Assembly: GCF_024171645.1 (NCBI RefSeq)
Contig: NZ_JALKAC010000007.1
Location: forward strand, 1 to 64,000
Length of the DNA stretch: 64,000 bases
Source: Flavobacterium sp. HSC-32F16
GTDB lineage: Bacteria; Bacteroidota; Bacteroidia; Flavobacteriales; Flavobacteriaceae
Direction: 5' to 3'
This document shows, one piece after another, positions 1 to 6,931 of the stretch; the stretch's first letter is position 1, and the number at the start of each line of letters is the position of its first letter. A program made the translations under genes and the position numbers. The notes beneath the pieces are model-generated. The model saw nothing but the letters and a program-made list of their open reading frames with translations, was not told where the DNA came from and did not search any database.

Positions 1-124
1 GTATTTGATGGGGATTTTTTTGATTTTAATCATTTTTGGATTTAGATTCTTTCATTATCCTGAGTCACTGTAAACAAAACAACAGGATAGGTTTTGGATC
101 AAGTGCAAAAGTTAGGGATTAAGC

Positions 125-1290
125 AAAAAGATTAGATAATCTAAATAAAAAGATATCTATACTTCTCACCCTCTAAATTGAGGTCTAAATGCTTTTATTT
201 TGCATTAAAAGATTTTGCTGATGCACTTGTACTTTATTATCAAAATAGTTTAAGATGGACTGGTAATTGAAAGTTATAGTATTGAGCAGAATATTGAGTT
301 TTAAAAATCTGATTCCTCTATATTTCTATACCAATTTGGTCATGAAAATGTGTTTATCATTATTTTTATTATAAATTCTTCGAAGTTGTTAGTTTAAATT
401 ATAAGTTGTTTTTGTATCGGGATATAGATTGAACAGCATTTGTGCTCTTACCTTTTGATTTTGAGTCCATTTTTCGCAAGATTTATAAAGCAGATATCTG
501 TTTCTTGCTAATAAGTTGTTTTACAGAATATCCGTTGGGGTAAAAGCTAGGGGATGTATGTTTTGTTTTCTGATTTTGCTTGTATGATCAACTTATTTTC
601 AAAATCCACAGTTTCCCATCGATGCTTGATTCTAATTCCCTGCAATGCCTTCAAAGCTAATTTTTGGACATGGAATCTGTCAGTGACTTGTATCGTTTTT
701 GGAAAAACATCTTTTTGAGATTAATTTCATAGAATTAGCCGTATCAAGTGTTATATGTCTTTGATAAAGGATCTCTTCTTTTAATCGATCTTGCAGATAT
801 GCCCTATAACAAGATCAGCTTTAGTTCCGGCAACAATAGCTGCTAAACAGCTTTTTTACCTTTAAATTTCTTGTTCGTTACAATGGTATAAAGCTCTCCC
901 TGAGACAAAGCGGCCTTGTCAATAGTTAATGATTCCCATGTTTTCGGGATAAATGATCCATTGGTGCGCATGTTTGCATGAGCCCATGTGGTAAAGGAAC
1001 TCAGATGTTTTTTATATTGTCTTGTAGTTGGTATGGCAATCTGCAGCGCTGTATCTATTAATTTCTTTTAAAAAAGCCGCAAACTCCTGAGTCATGTGTG
1101 TTTTTTGGGCTGCTAAAGTCTAGTCTCTTTTAATTATTTCTCCATTACTTTATTAGTCCAACTACGTCTTTTTATATGTAAATACACAAACTTACCTCTT
1201 AGGGGAAAAACCTGAATAGTAATCTGATCAAGAAAATCTTTGGAAACTAGTTCAAATGAATTAAACTCTTATGTCGGCTTTATTTTTCTT
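125..1290 (-). pseudogene. Decayed ISL3-family (ISAon1-like) transposase
   Basis: No long open frame survives. The reverse strand nevertheless translates in pieces to a recognisable ISL3/ISAon1-type transposase, read from about 1290 down to 125. Seen pieces include LIDTALQIAIPTTRQYKKHL and WAHANMRTNGSFIPKTWESL (about 1060-930), LSQGELYTIVTNKKFKGK (about 905-850), TIQVTDRFHVQKLALKALQG (about 695-640), KWTQNQKVRAQMLFNLYPDT (about 475-415) and a C-terminal FRLSNLFA-stop near 140-115. The pieces lie in different frames and are broken by stops; for example, a single-base loss just after KFKGK near 855 puts TAG in frame. The order matches an intact transposase, so this is one degraded copy and not several fragments. 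Terminal inverted repeats were not identified. The element marks the left side of the NRPS region and is compatible with past mobility there. Confidence 0.75.
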
Positions 1291-1456
1291 AAAAGTAGAG
1301 ATATATACTAATTCCTCAGTGTTATTGGTAGAAGCTACTTAAAGTGTTCTATTAAAAAATAAGCAAGCATAAATTTTATGGGGAGAACTGGTACTCATAG
1401 ATGTATGGCATTTTAAATATTTCTATTCGGCGGCCAAAAAATAAAATAGTAAATTT

Positions 1457-2125
1457 CTATAATAATCCTAAAGTTTTAGCTTTTTCTATTAAATCTTTAT
1501 CACTTCCTTTCCCTCTTAATAACTGATCTTTTATGTTTGCTTTTCTTTTTTCTATGGCACTCATAGAAAGAGGGATATAATCAGTAAGGTTTACTGTCTT
1601 GACACCTTGAGAAATTAGTATTAAAATCTGACTGTCATGATTGTCCCAGTTTATATTTTTTTTAAAAAGTTCCCTTTGAGATTCTACGATTGTACTGCTT
1701 CTAAATATTTCGCCATTAATAATATTTTTACAAATCACAGGAAATAATTCAAAATTGATATCGTTTTTTGATATAAAGCCTTCAGGCCGTATGCTTTTTA
1801 TTATTTTGTCTACAGTCAAAGGTTCACTACGCATTGTAAGAAGAATTATTTTACATTTCGCAAATTTTTCTTTCAGAAGAGATGCCAGATCAATACCATC
1901 ATTAATATTTAATTGTTTGTAAGGCGGTAAATTTATATCAAGTAATGCAACATCAATATTGATATTTTGCTTTAGGTTTAAAATAATTTTATTATATGCA
2001 TCTTCACAATTATAGCTCTTTATAAAGTTTGGGGTGTTTTCTTGAAATAGATCGTCGGATAAAAGGTTGACATAACTATCCACAGTCATCGGATGGTCTT
2101 CGACGATTAAAATGTTTAGATTCAT
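1457..2125 (-). CDS. LuxR/NarL-type response regulator
   Basis: A 222-residue two-component response regulator. The N-terminal receiver domain begins NILIVEDHP with the acidic pocket at E9/D10. The phospho-acceptor is D63 in the VALLDINLPP strand, followed by a switch Thr in ILLTMRSEP and a conserved Lys in FISKND. The C-terminal region (about 160-222) has the LuxR helix-turn-helix pattern ILxLIxxGxxT...S...IEKRKANIKDQL, so it should bind DNA. The frame is open from a TTG at 2152, but the ATG at 2125 starts immediately before the first receiver strand and is preferred. It is divergent from a small lipoprotein gene and a histidine kinase, which probably phosphorylates it. A TACGG-N5-CCGTA palindrome lies about 40 bp upstream of this ATG, suggesting autoregulation. 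Control of the NRPS cluster is inferred from related half-sites there. Confidence 0.85.
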   Translation of the reverse strand: MNLNILIVEDHPMTVDSYVNLLSDDLFQENTPNFIKSYNCEDAYNKIILNLKQNINIDVALLDINLPPYKQLNINDGIDLASLLKEKFAKCKIILLTMRSEPLTVDKIIKSIRPEGFISKNDINFELFPVICKNIINGEIFRSSTIVESQRELFKKNINWDNHDSQILILISQGVKTVNLTDYIPLSMSAIEKRKANIKDQLLRGKGSDKDLIEKAKTLGLL

Positions 2126-2149
2126 AAATTTGTCTAATTCGATTTTAAA

Positions 2150-2180
2150 CAAATGTAAGAAATATTACGGACTTTCCGTA
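2150..2180 (-). promoter_or_regulatory. Response-regulator promoter with palindromic operator
   Basis: The sequence TACGGACTTTCCGTA at 2166-2180 is a palindrome with TACGG/CCGTA arms (6 bp if the flanking A/T pair is counted). On the minus strand a TACATTTG box at 2157-2150 fits the Bacteroidota -7 consensus TAnnTTTG and ends 25 bp before the ATG at 2125. The palindrome ends 8 bp upstream of that box, covering the usual -33 region, so a protein bound here would directly affect initiation. It is the same motif as at 2266-2280. Confidence 0.6.
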
Positions 2181-2265
2181 GTATAATATTAAATGCATTA
2201 CAATGCTAATTAATGGTTAATAAACAATAATCAAATTAAATTATTTTGGATAATAATGTGAATTT

Positions 2266-2280
2266 TACGGATTTACCGTA
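2266..2280. promoter_or_regulatory. TACGG-N5-CCGTA palindrome before lipoprotein gene
   Basis: TACGGATTTACCGTA has the same arms and the same 5-base spacer as the site at 2166-2180 and starts exactly 100 bp from it. It lies 57 bp upstream of the lipoprotein ATG at 2337. The two sites flank the divergent promoter region, which suggests one regulator, presumably the adjacent LuxR-type protein, binding each promoter. No clean -7 box was identified on this side. Confidence 0.55.
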
Positions 2281-2336
2281 CATTTTAATTTGGTTATAGT
2301 AGTTTTTTTGTTAAAATAATCACTAAAATTATTTTT

Positions 2337-2600
2337 ATGAAAAACAAATTATTTATTTCAGCAGTGCTAATTTTTGTTTCGTGTCTAACTTTTTCATGTA
2401 CAAATGATGATTATGAAATACCTCAGGATAAATCGAGAGAATTAAAAATTGCACCAAAATATTCATTAAACAATTTAAATGAAAAAACAAATATTCAGCA
2501 GGTACAAGACTCTGTAGTGCCGAATATAATTCAAGAGGTAAACGTTACGTCTATTATTGATGGTGATCCAAGCAATCCAAGACCGCCCAGAAAAGATTAA
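2337..2600 (+). CDS. Small putative lipoprotein
   Basis: An 87-residue protein with a lysine-containing N-terminus, a hydrophobic stretch and a lipobox ending at Cys21 (LTFSC), so it is probably exported and lipid-anchored. The mature part is short, polar and low in complexity, with a Gly/Asp/Pro/Arg-rich end (DGDPSNPRPPRKD). I recognise no family. It sits between a divergent response regulator and a histidine kinase gene and is closed by a terminator-like hairpin at 2617-2658. It could be an accessory or signal component of that two-component system, but this rests on position only. Confidence 0.6.
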   Translation: MKNKLFISAVLIFVSCLTFSCTNDDYEIPQDKSRELKIAPKYSLNNLNEKTNIQQVQDSVVPNIIQEVNVTSIIDGDPSNPRPPRKD

Positions 2601-2616
2601 TTTTTATTTTTATAAG

Positions 2617-2658
2617 AAGACTATTTTATTTATTTTTAAATTTAGTAGTCTTTTTTTT
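2617..2658 (+). terminator. Rho-independent terminator after lipoprotein gene
   Basis: AAGACTA (2617-2623) pairs with TAGTCTT (2646-2652) across a 22-base AT-rich loop and is followed by further Ts to 2658. The loop is long, so strength is uncertain. It would separate the lipoprotein transcript from the kinase gene, or attenuate read-through into it. Confidence 0.5.
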
Positions 2659-2699
2659 CAAAAGCTTATATTTGAAATTGTAAAATAATAATTAAACTA

Positions 2700-4709
2700 T
2701 TGAAAACTCTATTTAATTTTTTTTTTTTATTTCTAGTGCTGGTAATTTTTTCATGCACAAAAACTCAATCCACTAATTCGGAATTAAGTAGAGGTATTTC
2801 ATTTGCTAACAATTTAGATAGTAATGCGAAAGAAAGGTATCTCGATTCTATAAATGCTTTATTAAAGTATCAAAATAATGATTCAGTTATTAGAAATCTT
2901 TACTTTAAGATTTCTACAGAATTTTATAATAATAATAATTTAAAAAAATCATTATCGGCAAGTTTAATGGCGCTTAAGCTATCAAAGGAGGTCGATGATA
3001 AAAAGGGAATTGCAAAGGCACTTTATTATGTTGGAGATAGCTATGTAAATGTAAAAAAAGATAGTTCCTATTTTTATTATTTGCAGGCAGAAAAATTGTA
3101 TTACAAATTATCTGATTATGATAACACGGCAAGAATGTTATTCAATAAAGCGTATGTACTTTTTTATGATGGAAATTATACAGAATGTGAAGTTGAAATT
3201 TCTAAAGCTTTAAAGCTTTTAAAAGGCTCTAAAGATGAAAGATTAATTTATTCCTGTAATACCTTAATGGGAAATTGTCTGGAGAAGTTAGCCAATTATG
3301 ATAAAGCATTATGGTATCACGAAATGGCTTTAAATAGTTTCAAGACATTGAAATCTACAGGTATAGATCAAGATGAAATACTTAATTATAATGTAGCATC
3401 TATTATTAACATTTGTAATCTTTATGATATAAAAGGTGAATATTCAAAATCTATAAAAAAGTTAAGAGAATTACTTTCAAAGAATTTAAAAGAAAAATCA
3501 CCTAGATTATACGCAAATGTTCTCAGTAATTTGGCTTATTCAAAAATGAAAAACGGACAATTTCATAATGTTTATGCGATGTTTTCTGAATCTTTGGAAA
3601 TAGTGAAAAATCATGGAAATGAATCTGACGTTCTCTATAAAAAGATCCATATTGGCGAATATTTTTTAACCCAACGAGATACTAGTAAAGCAATTCAAAT
3701 TCTCAAAGAAGCAAAGCAATTGGCAATTAGAATCAAGAATAACAATGAAATTTTAACTTCATTAAAGCTGCTTTCTGTTTTAGATAAAGACAATAGATTT
3801 TACTATGCAAATGAATATATAAAATTGAGCGATAGTATAAATCTTATCCAAAAAAATACGCATAATAAATATGCACGAATTGAATATGAAACGTCTAAGA
3901 TTGAAGATGAAAATAAAGTTTTAACTACAAAAAATCTCTATATCTTAATTGTTTCATTTGGTGTGATTCTATTATTAGTTATTGTTTTTATTTTGAGATA
4001 TTTTAAATTTAAAAATAACGAAATCAGGTTTTTAAAGCTGCAGAAAAAGGCTAATGAGGAAATATACTTATTGTTAACAGAGCAACATGAAAAAATTAAC
4101 TCTGCCAAAGAAAATGAGAAATCCAGGATCGCCAGAGAATTACATGATGGGATAATGAACAAAATTTATAGTGTTCGTATGAATTTAGGTTTTTTTAATT
4201 CTAAAGTAGATGTACAAATCATCGAAAAGAGAAAAGAGTTTATATTCGAGTTACAAATTATAGAAAATGAAATTAGAACTATATCTCATGATTTAAGCCG
4301 AACTTCTTTTTTGGACAGTAATGATTTTAACAGCTTATTAATGAGCTTAATCGAAAATCAAAAAGACATTAGTAAAACCAACTTCAGGTACATAACAGAT
4401 TCAAATTTTGAGTGGGGAGATATCCAAAATATTTACAAAATAAATTTATATCGAATCGTTCAGGAAGCTATTTTAAATGTTATCAAATATGCGAATGCAA
4501 AAAATTGCGTGATCACTATCCAGAAGTCTAGTAATAAATCCCTGATAATGTCTGTTGTAGATGACGGACAAGGCTTTGATGTTAAATCCAAAAAAAGTGG
4601 TATTGGATTGACCAACATCACCGAAAGAACAGAGTCTATGGATGGTAAATTCTATTTGGAATCAAAAATAGGCATAGGTACAAGAATAGAAATTACGCTT
4701 CATTTCTAA
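2700..4709 (+). CDS. TPR-containing sensor histidine kinase
   Basis: A 669-residue membrane kinase. The start is TTG at 2700, because it gives a proper export signal (MKTLF, hydrophobic core, then FSC lipobox-like Cys19). Residues of about 60-370 form tetratricopeptide-like helical repeats that are probably periplasmic. A single transmembrane helix (about 413-435, ILIVSFGVILLLVIVFIL) follows. The HisKA_3 box has the phospho-accepting His482 in ARELHDGIMNK, and the C-terminal HATPase domain shows the N box (QEAILNVIKYA) and the G box (DDGQGF...GIGLTNI). This is the NarL/ComP-type kinase architecture that pairs with LuxR-type regulators, matching the divergent gene at 1457-2125. The bound ligand is unknown. 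Confidence 0.85.
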   Translation: MKTLFNFFFLFLVLVIFSCTKTQSTNSELSRGISFANNLDSNAKERYLDSINALLKYQNNDSVIRNLYFKISTEFYNNNNLKKSLSASLMALKLSKEVDDKKGIAKALYYVGDSYVNVKKDSSYFYYLQAEKLYYKLSDYDNTARMLFNKAYVLFYDGNYTECEVEISKALKLLKGSKDERLIYSCNTLMGNCLEKLANYDKALWYHEMALNSFKTLKSTGIDQDEILNYNVASIINICNLYDIKGEYSKSIKKLRELLSKNLKEKSPRLYANVLSNLAYSKMKNGQFHNVYAMFSESLEIVKNHGNESDVLYKKIHIGEYFLTQRDTSKAIQILKEAKQLAIRIKNNNEILTSLKLLSVLDKDNRFYYANEYIKLSDSINLIQKNTHNKYARIEYETSKIEDENKVLTTKNLYILIVSFGVILLLVIVFILRYFKFKNNEIRFLKLQKKANEEIYLLLTEQHEKINSAKENEKSRIARELHDGIMNKIYSVRMNLGFFNSKVDVQIIEKRKEFIFELQIIENEIRTISHDLSRTSFLDSNDFNSLLMSLIENQKDISKTNFRYITDSNFEWGDIQNIYKINLYRIVQEAILNVIKYANAKNCVITIQKSSNKSLIMSVVDDGQGFDVKSKKSGIGLTNITERTESMDGKFYLESKIGIGTRIEITLHF

Positions 4710-4739
4710 ATCCACAATTCACAAAACTTAAAAACTGTT

Positions 4740-4764
4740 TCTAAAAGTAATTCTTGCTTTTAGA
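4740..4764 (+). other. Hairpin after kinase gene
   Basis: TCTAAAAG (4740-4747) and CTTTTAGA (4757-4764) form a perfect 8-bp stem with a 9-base loop, 30 bp past the kinase stop. No T-run follows, so it is only a weak terminator candidate or an mRNA 3'-end structure. Confidence 0.35.
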
Positions 4765-4826
4765 GCAATATACTATTGCCTCAAATTGCTGATTTTAAAT
4801 AGTTCGATTTACAAATAAATGCAATT

Positions 4827-4883
4827 CCGTAATTTTTATACACAAAGCCCGTAATTTTCAGATAAGTGTTCCTGTTATTTTCG
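4827..4883 (+). promoter_or_regulatory. Direct-repeat promoter element (dehydrogenase gene)
   Basis: Two CCGTAATTTT repeats start at 4827 and 4849, 22 bp apart. A TATTTTCG box, a possible -7 element, starts at 4876, 27 bp after the start of the second repeat. The same arrangement with identical 22- and 27-bp spacings occurs at 6699-6755 before the first NRPS gene, and similarity continues to about AAGTC at 4903. No -33 TTG box is evident, which fits an activator-dependent promoter. The implied 5' leader is about 245 bases. The rest of the 4710-5135 gap shows nothing recognisable except the hairpins listed separately. Confidence 0.6.
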
Positions 4884-4894
4884 TAAAAGTTAAT

Positions 4895-4921
4895 TCTTTA
4901 AGTCAAAAAAGTATTTAAAGA
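4895..4921 (+). other. Inverted repeat at start of predicted leader
   Basis: TCTTTAA (4895-4901) pairs with TTAAAGA (4915-4921), 7 bp with a 13-base loop. It begins just after the transcription start implied by the TATTTTCG box. The stem is A/T-rich and weak. A comparable but longer repeat lies at the equivalent place before the first NRPS gene (6769-6814). Confidence 0.3.
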
Positions 4922-5135
4922 GGTTTAGGAAAGAATTAAACACATTTTTCATCAATTTATTTGAGATAATTAAGAAACAGATAATGGTGAATTGTAATGG
5001 ATGTTCAAGTGTAAAAGTTTTAAATCAGATGTCAAATTCATAATATATAAAAGTACAGTAATATGCTTGTATTTATTAATGAAAATAAATGTACGCGTAA
5101 CCAGAATTGCCCAATAAAATAATATTCAAGCTAAA

Positions 5136-6380
5136 ATGAAAAAAGCACTAAATAACTTTGAAAGTAAAGAACCTTTGCTTGTTTTTAATTGGAAAGATTC
5201 TGAATCTGAAGCTGAGGGATGGACCGTTATCAATTCTCTTCGAGGTGACGCTGCGGGTGGCGGGACACAGATGAAAAAAGGACTTAATATGAAAGAAGTT
5301 TTATATTCAGCCAAGATGATGGAGATGAAATTTTCAGTTTCTGGACCATCTATTGGCGGCGCTAAATCAGGAATTAATTTTGATCCAAATGATCCACGAA
5401 AAAACGATGTGCTTAAGCGTTGGTATAAAGTGATTTCTCCTTTATTGAAAAGCTATTATGGGACTTATGGGGATTTTAATGTTGATGATATTAATGAAGT
5501 TGTTCCTATCACAGAAGAATGTGGTATTTGGCATCCACAAGAAGGTATCTCTAATGGACATTTTAAACATACAGAGGCAGATAAAATTAATAGGATTGGC
5601 CAATTACGTCATGGTGTTTTAAAAATAATTGAGAATTCGAAATTCTCTCCTGATGTTAGTAAAAAATATACTATTTCTGAAATGATTAATGGTTTTGGTA
5701 TCGCAGAAGCAATTCGACATTATTATACGCTGTATGGAGGAGAATTAAAAGGGAAGAAGGTTATCATTCAAGGTTTTGGAAGTGTAGGTGCTGCAACATC
5801 ATTTTATTTAACTAGTTTGGGTGCTAAGATTATAGGAATAATTGATAGTGAAGGAGGTTTAATAAATGAGCAGGGTTTTTCTATGGAGGAAATCCGCGTA
5901 TTATTTCTGACTAAAGACGCAAATAAACTTGTCAGTAAAAATAAAATTCCTTTGGAATTGATTAATGAGAAAATCTGGACCATAGGCGCAGAAATATTTG
6001 CACCCTGTTCTACATCTGAGAAAATAACTCAAAATCAAATTGAGCTTTTAGTTTTAAATGGATTAGAAATTATTTCCTGCGGTGTTAATATGCCTTTTGC
6101 CGATTCGGCTGTATTTTATGGTCCAATTATGGAAAATGTTGATAACAAAGTAAGCTTATTGCCCTATTTTATCTCAAACTGCGGCATGGTTCGGCTTTTT
6201 GCTTACTTTATGCAAAAAGAAGTTAAAATGGATGATGAAACTATTTTTAATGATATTTCCCAGACTATAAAAGATGCTATAATGAAAGTATATACTTTAA
6301 ATACTTCCAAAACAAATATCAGTGCATGCGCTTTTGAGATCGCATTAAAAAAACTTGACTTAGTTCAAACGCAATATTAA
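5136..6380 (+). CDS. Glu/Leu/Phe/Val-type amino-acid dehydrogenase
   Basis: A 414-residue NAD(P)-dependent amino-acid dehydrogenase, which interconverts an L-amino acid with its 2-oxo acid and ammonia. The N-terminal dimerisation/catalytic domain shows GGGTQMKKGLN (about 47-57) and the GGAKSGI catalytic-Lys segment (about 74-80). The Rossmann domain shows IIQGFGSVGAA (about 210-220). It belongs to the Glu/Leu/Phe/Val superfamily; the exact substrate cannot be read by eye. It is preceded by the same promoter element as the first NRPS gene, so it is probably co-regulated with peptide synthesis. A plausible job is supplying or recycling precursors, such as 4-hydroxyphenylpyruvate from Tyr for the Hpg pathway or branched-chain oxo acids. 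A purely primary-metabolic role is the alternative. Confidence 0.8.
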   Translation: MKKALNNFESKEPLLVFNWKDSESEAEGWTVINSLRGDAAGGGTQMKKGLNMKEVLYSAKMMEMKFSVSGPSIGGAKSGINFDPNDPRKNDVLKRWYKVISPLLKSYYGTYGDFNVDDINEVVPITEECGIWHPQEGISNGHFKHTEADKINRIGQLRHGVLKIIENSKFSPDVSKKYTISEMINGFGIAEAIRHYYTLYGGELKGKKVIIQGFGSVGAATSFYLTSLGAKIIGIIDSEGGLINEQGFSMEEIRVLFLTKDANKLVSKNKIPLELINEKIWTIGAEIFAPCSTSEKITQNQIELLVLNGLEIISCGVNMPFADSAVFYGPIMENVDNKVSLLPYFISNCGMVRLFAYFMQKEVKMDDETIFNDISQTIKDAIMKVYTLNTSKTNISACAFEIALKKLDLVQTQY

Positions 6381-6413
6381 AGCAGATATTTCCGGAAACA
6401 AAATACAATTATT

Positions 6414-6554
6414 TTGAGCTGGGCTGACATCAAAAAGTTTAAAGAACTTTTTAGCAGCAATTATCGTGAACTGAAACTGCGAATGTGTTTTGGTATTGTA
6501 TTCAAACTTATTAAACCCAAAAAAAACTTACCTCAGCCTTTTAAAGGTAACTGA
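6414..6554 (+). pseudogene. Possible gene fragment
   Basis: A 46-codon frame opens with TTG and reads SWADIKKFKELFSSNYRELK and onward to PQPFKGN before TGA. It looks like real coding sequence (charged helix followed by a basic tail) but is too short to assign. It may be the tail of a deleted gene. The rest of the 6381-6931 gap is AT-rich and holds only the promoter element and inverted repeat listed separately. Confidence 0.2.
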
Positions 6555-6698
6555 GCCGAAAAAGCACATATATGTGTGTTTATTTAACAAAATTAGGGAT
6601 GTTTTTTTTTTTGATTTTTTAAAAAGAAGAAAATTTTTAAAATAATAAATCATGTAGTTATTCGGCTCATGATTAATGTTTTGGGTGTATATAAAAGT

Positions 6699-6755
6699 CC
6701 GTAATTTTTTTAGAAAAAGCCCGTAATTTTTAGATAAATGTTAATGCTATTTTGG
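6699..6755 (+). promoter_or_regulatory. Direct-repeat promoter element of the NRPS cluster
   Basis: CCGTAATTTTTT at 6699 and CCGTAATTTTTAG at 6721 repeat at 22 bp, and TATTTTGG (6748-6755) lies 27 bp after the second repeat start. Both distances are identical to the element at 4827-4883, and flanking bases (AAAGC before the second repeat, AGATAA after it) are also conserved. I read this as the main activator-dependent promoter of the cluster, leaving a leader of about 170 bases before the ATG at 6932. The CCGTA core matches half of the palindromes beside the response-regulator gene. Confidence 0.65.
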
Positions 6756-6768
6756 CATAAAATTAATT

Positions 6769-6814
6769 AAGTCTAAATGTTAAAAATTAATAGATCAAGA
6801 GAAGATTTAGACTT
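6769..6814 (+). other. 10-bp inverted repeat in NRPS leader
   Basis: AAGTCTAAAT (6769-6778) and ATTTAGACTT (6805-6814) are perfect inverted copies separated by 26 bases. The first arm begins about 13 bases after the end of the proposed -7 box, so the structure would sit at the very 5' end of the transcript. It could stabilise the long mRNA or be an operator; neither is shown. Confidence 0.4.
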
Positions 6815-6931
6815 TATAGAAATAGTTTTAGAATAGAAATGAAGAGTCTTGCGTGATTCTTTAAAATAGGCATAAAATAAAATTGTACAATACAACACTG
6901 GTTGCGGCCAGAAAATAGGAATGTAAAATTT

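Noticed and set aside
6902..6931. TTG start 10 codons upstream for NRPS 1
   Set aside because: The added residues are not part of any domain, and an ATG at 6932 is available. The same logic moved the regulator start to 2125 and the NRPS 3 start to 22362.
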